Assembly (NCBI RefSeq): GCF_014333615.1
Contig: NZ_JACSCY010000017.1
Location: 1-64,000, forward strand
Length of the DNA stretch: 64,000 bases
DNA from: Hymenobacter citatus
GTDB taxonomy: Bacteria > Bacteroidota > Bacteroidia > Cytophagales > Hymenobacteraceae
Direction of reading: 5' to 3'
Shown: positions 8,589 to 17,363 of the stretch, one piece after another
Layout of the letters: every line of letters starts with the position of its first letter
How positions within the stretch are numbered: the stretch's first letter is position 1
Position numbers and translations under genes: made by a program
Notes under the pieces: generated by a model
Databases searched by the model: none
The model's input: the letters and a program-made list of their open reading frames with translations, nothing else
Told to the model about the DNA's origin: nothing

Positions 8589-8718
8589 GGAGCATAAAAA
8601 TTAAGACGCTCTGTCTTAGACAATAAGCGTACCAGTGCCCTGCGCGCTGCCTGAGCCGACTCGTAATGGTACTGTTCTCACTCGTTGAGAGAGGAAAAGA
8701 CACGCCCCCACCCTATTA

Positions 8719-9339
8719 TCAGGTGAGTACTACATCGATATACGGGGTGTCCGGCTGCTTGCGAAAAGCGGTGGGAAGGCGCTGCGCCAGCAGAAACAGC
8801 AGCGCCAGCGTCAGCAACTCCGACAGGTAAGTGCCGAGTTCGACGCCAGCATGAGTCCAGATGGCTCGCGCAACGCGCCCGGAGGTGTCGGGTTGGAAAT
8901 GGGTGAGGTCGAGTACAGCCGTTAAGTGGTGTGGTAAAACGCGCTGGTACTGCCATTGCCCATCTAGCTTCTTGGCAATGAGCACGCCCTGGAAGCCCTC
9001 CCCTTCAAACGTGCGGGTTTTGTGGCGACCCAACATATACTCTTTCCAAAAGGCTTGCAACTGACCGTCTTCATTTTCAGCTAGGTAATAGAAAGTCTGA
9101 AATGAACTGCTCAGCCGATTTTCAATCTGTAAATCAGCTGGTGATGAAACCCCAAACGTCGGATCCGAGAATATCAGTTTAAGCAGCGAAGAAAAGAGCA
9201 CCAGCAACACAGCCGAGCCATACAGCAACACCCGCTCCCAGCGCTGAGGCGACCGAACCAGGAAATACAGAAGCGCTAGCGCCGCAAGGTCAATTCCAAA
9301 CAGAAACAGCAGGCCAAGGCCGGAAGGTTGATAAAGCAT
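8719..9339 (-). CDS. Hypothetical membrane protein
   Basis: A 206-residue protein with hydrophobic segments near residues 8-28 and 38-56 and a third near 180-195, and a soluble loop of about 110 residues between them that likely faces the periplasm. Basic residues (RSPQRWER) lie between the first two segments. I recognise no family. It lies upstream of, and on the same strand as, nothing obviously related, so function is open. Confidence 0.6.
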   Translation of the reverse strand: MLYQPSGLGLLFLFGIDLAALALLYFLVRSPQRWERVLLYGSAVLLVLFSSLLKLIFSDPTFGVSSPADLQIENRLSSSFQTFYYLAENEDGQLQAFWKEYMLGRHKTRTFEGEGFQGVLIAKKLDGQWQYQRVLPHHLTAVLDLTHFQPDTSGRVARAIWTHAGVELGTYLSELLTLALLFLLAQRLPTAFRKQPDTPYIDVVLT

Positions 9340-9406
9340 AGAGCATCAAGTGGTTGAATAGATGCTGTAAGCTACGCATTCTTCGCAGGTGCGGCAACTT
9401 GCGGGA

Positions 9407-10042
9407 CTACAACCGCTCTTCGCCCACGGCCCGGCCGTGAATCATGCTGCCCAGCGGCCCATACCGCTCCACAATTTCGGAGCGCACTACACCCACAATA
9501 TGCAGCACGGTATAGGCAATTATCAAATACATATTCACTTCGTGTATCTCCTTGATGGTGTGCTCGGCGCCGCGGGCCAGGCCCAAGTTGTCGCCGTAGA
9601 CCAGTGCCAGGCCCGTAGCCACCTGTACTACCAAAAACAGGTAGAACGCAATGTAGGTGTACTTGGCAAAAAGCGCGGTGCCACCTTCCTGCCGGGCCTC
9701 GCGGAAGCGCGTGCGGAAACTCTGCGCAGCCGGCTGCACAAACGTGAGCACAATGCGAAACACTAAAAACGCCGCCAGCGCCAGCCCAAAATACACGTGC
9801 CAGTCCCAGATACGCTCCGATACAATGTGGGCCAGGGAGCGCGCCTGCTGCTCACTCAACGAACCGCCTGTTTTCTGAAAAGCCTGCTGAAACTCTGGTC
9901 GCAGGCTTTTGGTATTCACAATCACCGAGATAAACAGGATAGTGACCAGTTGGGCAGTTATCAGAAAAGCATTGCCCCAATGCCATAGGCGCATGCCTAG
10001 CGAATACTTTTTGACAGTAGGGGAGGTGAGCGTAGTAGCCAT
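9407..10042 (-). CDS. Cytochrome b561-type membrane protein
   Basis: A 211-residue integral membrane protein with four main hydrophobic helices and histidines placed as haem b ligands: RLWHWGN near residue 20, WDWHVYFGL near 85, EIHEVNMY near 165 and VLHIVGV near 180. This matches the nickel-hydrogenase/b561 cytochrome b family, which passes electrons between quinone and a partner reductase. No hydrogenase or dehydrogenase partner lies next to it, so the partner is unknown. The longer frame to 10963 is antisense to the aminotransferase and rejected; the ATG at 10042 starts MATTLTSPTVKKYS. Confidence 0.85.
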   Translation of the reverse strand: MATTLTSPTVKKYSLGMRLWHWGNAFLITAQLVTILFISVIVNTKSLRPEFQQAFQKTGGSLSEQQARSLAHIVSERIWDWHVYFGLALAAFLVFRIVLTFVQPAAQSFRTRFREARQEGGTALFAKYTYIAFYLFLVVQVATGLALVYGDNLGLARGAEHTIKEIHEVNMYLIIAYTVLHIVGVVRSEIVERYGPLGSMIHGRAVGEERL

Positions 10043-10239
10043 TGGTGGAGGGGGTAAGAGTGGAGGAGGGTATGCGTACGGCCACGCCCCCGACGTGTTG
10101 TCGGCGCGTGCCGTTGTTCCACAAACTACTCCGTAAGTCCGTCTCTTACAAATGGCTATAGCACAATATTCTGCGTGAGGCGCCGTCGCGGCAGGGTAAG
10201 GGCAAACATGGCTGCCGCCTACTGGCTCTGGGCAGGTAG

Positions 10240-11469
10240 CTACAGTGAAGATTGATATACCTGCCCGACTGGTTGCACCAACCGGCCGGGGTAGGCGGCC
10301 AGGCCTTGCTCCAGGCAGTCCAGCGCGGCGTCCAGCTTCTCCAGATTCAGCACGTAGGCCAGGCGTACTTCGTCGCGGCCCAGACCGGGCGTTACGTAGA
10401 AGCCAGCCGCCGGCGACACCATCACGGTGTGGCCCTGGTAGCTGAATTCCTCCAGCAGCCAGCGCCCAAACGTGCCGGCGTCGTCTACGGGTAGGCGGGC
10501 CATTACATAGAAGGCGCCGCCGGGTACGGGGCACGTTACGCCGGGCATGGCGCGCAGGCGGCGCACCATCAGGTCGCGGCGGGCGCGGTACTCGGCTTTG
10601 GTATGGTCGAAGTAGGAGTCGGGCAGCTCGGCGGCGGCCTCGCCCATCAGCTGGGCCAAGGCGGGCGCGCTCACGCGCATCTGGGCAAACTTGAGGGCCG
10701 CGGCTTGCACGTCGGGGTTCTTCGTAACCAAGGCGCCCAGTCGCGCCCCGCAGGCGCTGTAGCGTTTCGAAATAGTGTCTACCATCACCACGTGCTGGCC
10801 GGCGCCGGGCAGTTGCAGGGCGCTGGTGGCAAAGCCTTCGTAGCAATACTCGCGGTAGGCCTCGTCGGACAAGAAAAACAGATTGTGGCGCTGGCACAGG
10901 CCCAGCATCTGCAACAGCTCGGCCTCGGAGTACACGTAGCCGGTAGGGTTGCTGGGATTGCACACCATAATGGCCTTCGTACGGGGCGTAATCACCCGCT
11001 CAAACGCCTCAATAGGGGGTAGGGCAAAGCCTTCATCCAAAGTAGACACCACGGGCACAATGCGCACATCGGTGGCAATGGCGAAGGATATATACGCACC
11101 GTAAAACGGCTCCGGAATCACGACCTCATCCCCCGGATTCAGGCAACTCATAAAGGCGAAGAAGATAGCCTCGCTACCCCCCGCCGTTACCAGAATATCC
11201 TCGGGCTGCACTGGAATGAGGTTGCGCTGGTAGTAGGCCGCCAGCTTTTGGCGGTAGCTACCGCTGCCGGCGCTCGGGCTATATTCTAGTACTTTAATCT
11301 CCGTTTCGCGCACCGCCGCCAGCATCTCGGGGGGCGTTTCAATATCGGGCTGCCCGATATTGAGGTGATACACCTCCGTGCCACGCTGCCGGGCCGCGTC
11401 AGCATACGGCGTCAGCTTGCGGTAGGGTGACATAGGCATCTGCTGCCCGCGCTGCGAAATTTCCAACAT
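10240..11469 (-). CDS. PLP-dependent class I/II aminotransferase
   Basis: A 409-residue fold-type I aminotransferase. The pyridoxal lysine is in DTISKRYSACGARLG, with the upstream CNPSNPTGYVYSEAEL phosphate/cofactor motif and the N-terminal HLNIGQPDIETPP segment. It resembles aspartate or aromatic aminotransferases (AspC/PatA group), but substrate specificity cannot be read. The in-frame extension to 11652 runs through the family B repeat, so the ATG at 11469 (MLEISQRG) is preferred. The upstream aldehyde dehydrogenase gene is on the same strand, separated by that repeat. Confidence 0.9.
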   Translation of the reverse strand: MLEISQRGQQMPMSPYRKLTPYADAARQRGTEVYHLNIGQPDIETPPEMLAAVRETEIKVLEYSPSAGSGSYRQKLAAYYQRNLIPVQPEDILVTAGGSEAIFFAFMSCLNPGDEVVIPEPFYGAYISFAIATDVRIVPVVSTLDEGFALPPIEAFERVITPRTKAIMVCNPSNPTGYVYSEAELLQMLGLCQRHNLFFLSDEAYREYCYEGFATSALQLPGAGQHVVMVDTISKRYSACGARLGALVTKNPDVQAAALKFAQMRVSAPALAQLMGEAAAELPDSYFDHTKAEYRARRDLMVRRLRAMPGVTCPVPGGAFYVMARLPVDDAGTFGRWLLEEFSYQGHTVMVSPAAGFYVTPGLGRDEVRLAYVLNLEKLDAALDCLEQGLAAYPGRLVQPVGQVYQSSL

Positions 11470-11565
11470 AACAACTACAATTTTCGGCTTACCTACAAAC
11501 TCTGTGCAAGGTAACACGTTGCGGGCGGAGTAGATGGGTAGGGTAGCAGGGAGAGAACATAAAAT

Positions 11566-11663
11566 CGTCTGTCGTCCTGAGCAGAGCGCAGGCCTTTCCC
11601 ACGTACGAACGAGTCGTTGTTCTCTCGTGAGAAAGGCCTGCGCTCTGCTCAAGACGACAGACG
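11566..11663. repeat. Palindromic repeat, family B copy 2
   Basis: The arms begin CGTCTGTCGTCCTGAGCAGA and end with the complement ...CGACAGACG, with inner AAAGGCCTGC arms. It is a sequence variant of the 3925-4026 element. It fills the gap between the aminotransferase and aldehyde dehydrogenase genes. Confidence 0.88.
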
Positions 11664-11698
11664 CCTTTTACCTTCTGCTTTTTTAATTCTTAACTGAA

Positions 11699-13243
11699 CT
11701 ACGGATTATCCGGCAGCAGAATCGCGTCGTCGAAGTTGCCGTACAGGGCTTGGTCGGAAGCGCCTTCGGTCACGGCTTCTACCAGCAGCTTGCCGCCCAC
11801 AAAGGCCCCGCGCCAAGACTCGCCCAGGCCGCCGAACACCTCTTCCCGGTCGCCGCGGGAGCGGAGCTGGTTGATGCCTACTTTAAAGGCGCGGATTTCT
11901 TTGGCCGTGCGCTGGGCCAGCCGCTCATCATCGGAGGCTATAGCAGCTACCAGCGCACCGTTGGAGATGTTCATCTCGCCTACCAATTCCTCCTGGCGGT
12001 CTACCAGCACAATAGTATCAATGGGGCCGAAAGGCTCTTTGAAGTACAGCTCGCTCTGGCGGGGCAGGTTCACGAGGGCACGTGGGGCACGGTAGGCCGA
12101 GCGGTCCTGGCCGGGGAGAAACAACTCGTCGGGCAGGTGGCCTTCGAGCAGGGGGGTAGCACCGGTTTTCATGGCATCCTGGTAGAGGCGGTCTAGCTCC
12201 TGGGCTTGCGCGGCGTTGATAACCGGCCCAAACGCCAACTCGGGCAGCGGGTCGTTGGCGTTTTGCACCACCGTGGGATTGCCAATTTTCAGGGACTGCA
12301 TCACGTTCCAGTAGGTTTCCAGGAAGCGCGGGAATAGGCGGCGCTCCACCACAAAGCGCACGTAGGCCGTGCAGCGCTGCTTGCCGTAGTCGTAGCCCTT
12401 GCGCAGCTGGCCGGCCAGCGTATCCCAGTCGGAGTAGTCCCAGATGCCGTAGGTGTTTACGCCTTCCATCTCCAGCATGTAGCGCTTCTGGTTCTCGTCG
12501 AGGGCATCGGCGATGTTGCGGCCGTTGTAGCGTCCGCCCACAAAGCTCAGGCAATCAATATGATGGTCTTTTACCAGCACGTCGCTCAGCTCGCCACCGG
12601 GGCCGCTCACCAGCGTCACGGGTAGGCCGCAGCGGCGGGCAATGGCAAAGGTGAAGCTCAGGGAAATAAAGCCGCCGTCGGTGGGCGTTTTGGCAATAAC
12701 GGAGTTGCCGCACAGCACCTGCACCAGCACCGCGTGTAGCAGCACCGACATAGGGTAGTTCCAGCTGGCAATGTTGCTGACCAGGCCCAGCGGCTTGCGG
12801 CGCCCCAGCATCTGCTCTATGTTGTCGTTGTACCACTGCACTCCGTCTATGCACCGGTCGATGTCGGTGAAGCCCAGCTTGTACGTTTTGCCAATCTCCC
12901 ACATCAACAGCTTGGCAATCAGCTCCAGGTGCGTGCGCAACTGGTCCAGGCAGTCCTGCACGCGGCGGCGACGCTCATCGAGGTCGGTAGCCGCCCAGGC
13001 TGGAAACTCGCCGCGGGCAAACTCTACCGCGCGTAAGGCAGTGACGCGCTCCAACATGGGTAGGCTGCCCAGCACCGTGCCATCAATGGGCGATACGAAC
13101 GAGCGTGGTTTGCCCGGCTCCTGCCATTTGCCTTCCAGCAGGTTCAGAAACTGACCTTGCTGGTCAAAAATCTCGGGTGTGTACTGCTTTACCTGCGCGA
13201 GCAAGGCATTGAACTCAACCTGGGGCGAAACGATGGGGGGCAT
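11699..13243 (-). CDS. Aldehyde dehydrogenase family protein
   Basis: A 514-residue NAD(P)-dependent aldehyde dehydrogenase. The nucleophile cysteine is in GYDYGKQRCTAY near residue 288, the general-base glutamate in MLEMEGVN near residue 250, and cofactor binding in SFVGGRYNGRN. KEPFGP near the C-terminus is the usual family segment. The QRC context resembles non-phosphorylating glyceraldehyde-3-phosphate dehydrogenases (GapN), a possible but unproven identity. ELGG is replaced by EMEG. The start is ATG at 13243. It may be transcribed with the downstream aminotransferase gene, though a palindromic repeat lies between them. Confidence 0.9.
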   Translation of the reverse strand: MPPIVSPQVEFNALLAQVKQYTPEIFDQQGQFLNLLEGKWQEPGKPRSFVSPIDGTVLGSLPMLERVTALRAVEFARGEFPAWAATDLDERRRRVQDCLDQLRTHLELIAKLLMWEIGKTYKLGFTDIDRCIDGVQWYNDNIEQMLGRRKPLGLVSNIASWNYPMSVLLHAVLVQVLCGNSVIAKTPTDGGFISLSFTFAIARRCGLPVTLVSGPGGELSDVLVKDHHIDCLSFVGGRYNGRNIADALDENQKRYMLEMEGVNTYGIWDYSDWDTLAGQLRKGYDYGKQRCTAYVRFVVERRLFPRFLETYWNVMQSLKIGNPTVVQNANDPLPELAFGPVINAAQAQELDRLYQDAMKTGATPLLEGHLPDELFLPGQDRSAYRAPRALVNLPRQSELYFKEPFGPIDTIVLVDRQEELVGEMNISNGALVAAIASDDERLAQRTAKEIRAFKVGINQLRSRGDREEVFGGLGESWRGAFVGGKLLVEAVTEGASDQALYGNFDDAILLPDNP

Positions 13244-13597
13244 AGGGAATAGAAAAGAAACAGAGGCGCGGAATTGCGTGAAAGATCAGATCGAAAAGGC
13301 CAGACTATCGTAGAACCACCGGCGCCGCGAGCCAAGTGATTGATACTCATTGGCCGTTGTAGCGCGAACCGGTGGTGCCAAATGAACACAGAAAAAACCA
13401 GCTTCCCACAGCTTTTTTTCAAGTAATTCGCTGAAAACGTTACCGGTATCGATTGCAAAAAAGAAAGAAATTTTCGTCTAAAGGCAAGATACTAGACCCA
13501 ACAACTGAAACTGGTTGCAGGTTATAGCACTTATTGTTTTGGCGTGCCTGTTGCTACTTGTTTACGTCGCACACCGCATCACTTAGCTACCACCCAA
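13244..13597. other. Intergenic region, no gene supported
   Basis: This 354-bp divergent gap lies between the aldehyde dehydrogenase and DinB genes and is AT-richer than its surroundings. It should contain promoters for both, but I see no exact TAnnTTTG box on either strand. A minus-strand open frame here looks like chance. Confidence 0.5.
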
Positions 13598-14125
13598 ATG
13601 CCTGATATGCCGGAAGTATGGTTGCGCGGCCCATTGTCCGAGGTGCCGCCGCTGCTCCAACCCGTGGCGCACGCTCTGCTGCAAGCCCGCGAAGAAATAC
13701 AGGAAGTACTGGCTGGTTTTCCGGCCTCACTGCTGTGGCAACGGCCGGCCGGTGTGGCTTCTGTGGGTTTCCATTTGCAGCACCTCACCGGCGTGCTCGA
13801 CCGCATCTTCACCTACGCCCGCGCCGAGGCCCTCACGCCAGTCCAGCTAGCCGCCCTGGCCGCCGAGGGCCACGACGATACCAACGCGCCAATCACCCCC
13901 GACGCTCTGGTGGCAGCCTTTGCGCAGCAGGTAGACAGCGCCTTGGCTCAATTGCGTGCTACTGATGAAACCACGCTGCCCGAGTATCGGGGGGTAGGGC
14001 GGGCGGGGCTACCCTCCACTGTGGTTGGGCTGCTAACGCACGCCGCCGAGCACACCATGCGTCACGTGGGGCAATTGTCGGTGACGGCGCGGGTGCTACG
14101 GGCTGCCCATCCGCAGGAACGCTAA
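13598..14125 (+). CDS. DinB family protein
   Basis: A 175-residue four-helix-bundle protein. The DinB metal triad is visible as His in VGFHLQHLTGVLDR and the HAAEHTMRHVGQL pair near the C-terminus. DinB/YfiT-like proteins are thiol-dependent S-transferases or metal-binding enzymes; the substrate is unknown. The ATG at 13598 starts MPDMPEVWL; an alternative ATG lies 9 nt further on and an upstream one at 13544 is less likely. Its stop overlaps that of the convergent DUF202 gene (shared CTAA at 14122-14125). Confidence 0.85.
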   Translation: MPDMPEVWLRGPLSEVPPLLQPVAHALLQAREEIQEVLAGFPASLLWQRPAGVASVGFHLQHLTGVLDRIFTYARAEALTPVQLAALAAEGHDDTNAPITPDALVAAFAQQVDSALAQLRATDETTLPEYRGVGRAGLPSTVVGLLTHAAEHTMRHVGQLSVTARVLRAAHPQER

Positions 14126-14421
14126 GCCTGTGCCAGGGCCGTGAGCATGTTGGCGTGGATGCGCTGCCGCTTGAATCGGTAGCGCGACCAGCCGCCTACC
14201 ACAACAGCCACACCCAACGGGACGAAGACTGCCCCGATCCAGACGTAGACATGGTCCCGGAAGAAATTCATGAGGGATAAGCCCCCGATAATCAACGCCA
14301 TGCCAGTGCGCAGGTAGGCCAGCAAGGTGCGCTCGTTGGCTAGGCGGGTGCGCTCTAGGGCCAGCCGGTCGCTGAGCGAAAGGGCCAGGTGCGGGTAAGA
14401 AGGCTCGTTGGATTTTGCCAT
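14122..14421 (-). CDS. DUF202 family membrane protein
   Basis: A 99-residue protein with the DUF202 signature LALERTRLANERTLLAYLRTGMALI, followed by two transmembrane helices. The family is widespread (YidH-like) and its role is unknown. The start is ATG at 14421 (MAKSNEPSY); longer in-frame extensions lack family similarity. Its last bases overlap the stop of dinB on the opposite strand. Confidence 0.88.
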   Translation of the reverse strand: MAKSNEPSYPHLALSLSDRLALERTRLANERTLLAYLRTGMALIIGGLSLMNFFRDHVYVWIGAVFVPLGVAVVVGGWSRYRFKRQRIHANMLTALAQA

Positions 14422-14605
14422 GCGTTGCGGTTTATTGGTACAAACGAGGGTAGGGGACTGCGAGTTAACCTCGCTGTAGGATAGGCTGCGGCTGCTACCC
14501 TGCGGAACAGGATGCCGCGCCGCGCTGTTGCGTACAGAATAGGTGCACATCCGCTCAGGAAGGCAGCTACGTATGATGCATATTCCTTTTACATTCATTG
14601 CCCGC

Positions 14606-15175
14606 ATGTTTATTCGCTCTTTCCTGCTCGTCCTGCTAAGCGCTGGCAGCCTGACCACCTTCGGCCAGACCACGCCATCGAAAGCCAAAGCGGCTACCCC
14701 TGTCACGCGTCCCGCCAACCCTTATTACTCCCGCACTGATACTACGCGCCTGCACGTAAGCGATGCGCAATGGAAGAAAGTGCTGTCGCCGGCACTCTAC
14801 GAGGTAGCCCGCAACAAAGCCACCGAGCGGGCCTTCACGGGGCAGTATTGGAACACCACCGGCAAAGGCACGTACTACTGCGCGGCCTGTGGAAATGCCC
14901 TGTTTCGCTCCGATGCCAAGTTTGCCAGTGAATGCGGCTGGCCCAGCTTTTTCCAGACGCTGCGCCCCAAAAGCGTGCGCTACCAAGCCGACCACACCCA
15001 CAACATGGAACGCGTAGAAGTGCTCTGCGGCCGCTGCGACGCCCACCTGGGCCACCTGTTCAACGACGGCCCGCCGCCCTCGCATAAGCGCTACTGCATG
15101 AACTCTATTTCCATGGAGTTTCAGCCCGATAAAAGCGGCCTGCCCGGCGCGTTTGGCAGTATTCAATCGAAATAA
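14606..15175 (+). CDS. msrB: Peptide-methionine (R)-S-oxide reductase, exported
   Basis: A 189-residue MsrB with an N-terminal signal peptide (MFIRSFLLVLLSAGSLTTFG). Four zinc cysteines are present (YYCAACG, LCGRCDAH), the family block SECGWPSFF, and the catalytic cysteine in RYCMNSISMEF near the C-terminus. It reduces methionine-R-sulfoxide in damaged proteins; the signal peptide places it in the periplasm. Starts at 14573 and 14576 are possible but would put about 10 residues before the signal sequence. It is followed directly by a terminator and is probably monocistronic. Confidence 0.93.
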   Translation: MFIRSFLLVLLSAGSLTTFGQTTPSKAKAATPVTRPANPYYSRTDTTRLHVSDAQWKKVLSPALYEVARNKATERAFTGQYWNTTGKGTYYCAACGNALFRSDAKFASECGWPSFFQTLRPKSVRYQADHTHNMERVEVLCGRCDAHLGHLFNDGPPPSHKRYCMNSISMEFQPDKSGLPGAFGSIQSK

Positions 15176-15196
15176 TAACGAGTGTTCTTAAGGAGA

Positions 15197-15233
15197 AAGG
15201 CCCATTGCGCATCACGCGCAATGGGCCTTTTTT
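15197..15233 (+). terminator. Intrinsic terminator after msrB
   Basis: A 14-bp perfect stem AAGGCCCATTGCGC with a 5-nt loop is followed by a run of T residues, 22 nt after the msrB stop. Confidence 0.93.
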
Positions 15234-15297
15234 GTCTGTTGCCTTCGCCTCAAAAATAAATATCGTCAGACTATTGTACAGATCATCTGCTTACGCT

Positions 15298-15305
15298 TAT
15301 GTTTG
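15298..15305 (+). promoter_or_regulatory. -7 box TATGTTTG of the ABC-GntR operon
   Basis: Exact TAnnTTTG with TTG at 15274-15276, a spacing of 21 nt. The predicted start of transcription falls inside the dyad at 15306-15331. Confidence 0.75.
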
Positions 15306-15331
15306 TAGTGTACTAGTTAAGTAATACACTA
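15306..15331. promoter_or_regulatory. YtrA-type operator AGTGTA-N12-TACACT
   Basis: A dyad TAGTGTA / TACACTA (arms 15306-15312 and 15325-15331, spacer 12 nt) starts at the base after the -7 box and covers the predicted transcription start. From memory, B. subtilis YtrA binds AGTGTA-N13-TACACT. A YtrA-like GntR protein is the third gene of this operon, so autorepression is the natural reading. Confidence 0.75.
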
Positions 15332-15342
15332 AGGCAATAGCT

Positions 15343-16197
15343 ATGGTAGACATCCAGAACATGAGTTTCGGCTACCGCCGGCACTCCCCCTTGCTGCAAA
15401 ACGTGCAGCTTTCCCTTTCCCGTGGCCATATTTATGGCTTGCTGGGGAAAAACGGCGCGGGCAAATCCACACTGCTCAAGAACATGGTGGGCTTGGCCTT
15501 TCCGCAAGCGGGGCAGTGCCTGATTGACGGCGTATCGGCGCAGCGACGCCTACCCTCGGTGCTGGAGGAGGTGTATTTTTTGGCCGAGGAGCTGTACGTG
15601 CCGGCCCTCACGGCGGCGCAGTTTGTGGCCAACACGGCTGGTTTCTACCCCCGCTTCCGCCAGGAGGAGCTGACGCGCTACCTGCACGAGTTTGAGGTGC
15701 CGGCCCACGCCGTGCTTAGTAAGTTTTCCTTCGGGCAGCAGAAGAAGTTCATGATTGCCTTCGCCCTGGCCACCAACACGAGCTTGTTGGTGATGGACGA
15801 GCCCACCAACGGCCTCGATATTCCGTCTAAAGCCCAGTTCCGGCGCATTATGGCCTCGGCCCTTACGGAGGAGCGGTGCATGATCATCTCCACCCACCAG
15901 GTGCGCGACCTGGACAGCCTCATCGATACGGTGGTGGTGCTGCACGACGGCCAAATTGCCCTCAACCACAGCCTGGATCAGCTCACCGAGCAGCTCACCT
16001 TCGCTACCCTCCCCGCCACCGATACCACGCCCGTACTCTACGCCGAGGACTCGGTGCGCGGTCGGCAGGCCATTGTGCCCAACGCTACCGGCGCCTACAG
16101 CCGGGTAGACCTGGAACTGCTATTCAACGCCGCCACCAGCGGCAGCTCTACTCTTTTGCCATTTCTAAAACAGCCTTCCTATGCACAACCTGTTTAG
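15343..16197 (+). CDS. ABC transporter ATP-binding protein
   Basis: A 284-residue ATPase. Walker A is GKNGAGKST near residue 35, the signature is a divergent KFSFGQQKKF near 127, and Walker B with catalytic Glu is LLVMDEPTNGLD near 147. The H-loop is STHQVRD. The C-terminal 70 residues are a variable tail. It is the first gene of an operon: the next gene, a permease, overlaps it by 17 nt. With the GntR regulator this resembles the YtrBCDEF/EcsAB-like exporters controlled by YtrA regulators in other bacteria. The substrate is unknown; cell-envelope stress or antibiotic response is the usual context. Confidence 0.92.
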   Translation: MVDIQNMSFGYRRHSPLLQNVQLSLSRGHIYGLLGKNGAGKSTLLKNMVGLAFPQAGQCLIDGVSAQRRLPSVLEEVYFLAEELYVPALTAAQFVANTAGFYPRFRQEELTRYLHEFEVPAHAVLSKFSFGQQKKFMIAFALATNTSLLVMDEPTNGLDIPSKAQFRRIMASALTEERCMIISTHQVRDLDSLIDTVVVLHDGQIALNHSLDQLTEQLTFATLPATDTTPVLYAEDSVRGRQAIVPNATGAYSRVDLELLFNAATSGSSTLLPFLKQPSYAQPV

Positions 16198-16957
16198 TTT
16201 CCGACGTTTTGGGCGGCTGTTTCGCAAACACACCGCCGAGCACCTGCGCGAGTATCTGATGGGCGCGGCCGTGCTATTTGGGGGAATATTGGTGGTGATG
16301 CTGGCGCTAAGCCTCCTGCAAGGCGGCTCGATGAACGCTGACGTACAAACTATCTTCTTCGTGTTGTTTCTGCTGGCAGCAGGCACGTTCTTCACCAGCA
16401 CGGTATTTCAGCAGTTTGGCTCCAAAAATCGCGCTATTGCCGCTCTGTGCCTGCCCGCGTCTACCCTAGAGAAATATCTGGTGGGCTGGCTCTACTCCTT
16501 TATGCTGTTTCTGCTGGTGTATGTGCCGGTGTTTTACCTGGCAAATAGTATTGTGCTGTTGTTGTTCAATACTACCGATAACTACCATGAGGCCGTGGGG
16601 CTGTTTTCGGGTGAGCACCGGCCTTATTCCGCTTTTTATATCTACGCGGTGCTGCATGCGGTGATGTTGATAGGTGCCATTGCCTTCGAGAAGGCGCATT
16701 TTGTGAAAACTGCCTTCGTTTTTTTCGGAATACTGGGCGTCTTAACGTTGCTCAACTTCCAAGTGCTGAAAACAATTTTCGGGTCGGAGCTAGCGCTCAG
16801 CTTTCCGTTCAATGAGTTGCGTTTTAGCACAACGCACTCGTTTTATACGGTAGGGCTGCCCGACGAGCAAACGCAGTGGGTAGGGCTGGCCTTTGCGGTG
16901 CTGACGCTGCTTTTCTGGGCCGCTGCCTACGCCCGCCTGCGCGAAAAGCAGGTGTAA
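16181..16957 (+). CDS. ABC transporter membrane subunit
   Basis: A 258-residue integral membrane protein with about six hydrophobic helices (for example AAVLFGGILVVMLALSLL and FAVLTLLFWAAAYARL). There is no ATPase motif. It overlaps the ATPase gene by 17 nt and is followed 18 nt later by the GntR regulator, so it is the permease half of the exporter. The helices do not identify the substrate. Confidence 0.85.
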   Translation: MHNLFSFRRFGRLFRKHTAEHLREYLMGAAVLFGGILVVMLALSLLQGGSMNADVQTIFFVLFLLAAGTFFTSTVFQQFGSKNRAIAALCLPASTLEKYLVGWLYSFMLFLLVYVPVFYLANSIVLLLFNTTDNYHEAVGLFSGEHRPYSAFYIYAVLHAVMLIGAIAFEKAHFVKTAFVFFGILGVLTLLNFQVLKTIFGSELALSFPFNELRFSTTHSFYTVGLPDEQTQWVGLAFAVLTLLFWAAAYARLREKQV

Positions 16958-16974
16958 TCAGGAGGAAAATCGAC

Positions 16975-17361
16975 ATGGAATTTAAAGACAACGAGGCCAT
17001 CTACCTGCAAATAGCCGGGTACATGAGCGACCATATTCTGCTGGGCAAGTGGCAGGCCGACGAGAAGATTCCGTCGGTGCGCGAGCTGGCCGGCGACTTA
17101 CAGGTAAACCCCAACACGGTGATGCGAACCTATGATTTGCTGCAACAGCAGGAGGTGATTTACAACAAGCGCGGCCTGGGCTTTTTTGTGGCCCCCGAGG
17201 CCGCGCAGCAGGTGAAAGCTCTGCGCAAGGAGCGGTTCCTGCAACAGGAGCTGCCCGAGTTTTTCAAAACCGTGTCGTTGCTCGACATCAGCCTGGACGA
17301 AGTGCAGGAGCGCTACGCCCGGTTTCAGCAGGAGCAAGCCGCCACTCTACCTTCTTCCTAG
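16975..17361 (+). CDS. GntR family regulator, YtrA subfamily
   Basis: A 128-residue regulator: N-terminal winged HTH (YLQIAGYMSDHILLGKWQ, then IPSVRELAGDLQVNPNTVMR) and only a short helical C-terminal tail, the architecture of the YtrA subfamily, which lacks a large ligand domain. A genuine GGAGGA ribosome-binding site at 16961-16966, unusual in this phylum, supports the ATG at 16975. It is the third gene of the ABC operon. The dyad on the operon promoter matches the recalled YtrA site, implying autoregulation released by an envelope signal. Confidence 0.92.
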   Translation: MEFKDNEAIYLQIAGYMSDHILLGKWQADEKIPSVRELAGDLQVNPNTVMRTYDLLQQQEVIYNKRGLGFFVAPEAAQQVKALRKERFLQQELPEFFKTVSLLDISLDEVQERYARFQQEQAATLPSS

Positions 17362-17363
17362 CC

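Noticed and set aside
9407..10963. Minus-strand 518-codon frame extending the cytochrome b gene
   Set aside because: The extra N-terminal 300 residues overlap the aminotransferase gene in another frame on the same strand and are Arg/Pro-rich; only the part from 10042 shows haem-ligand helices.
13189..13458. 89-codon minus-strand frame upstream of aldehyde dehydrogenase
   Set aside because: It overlaps the start of the dehydrogenase and lacks protein-like features.
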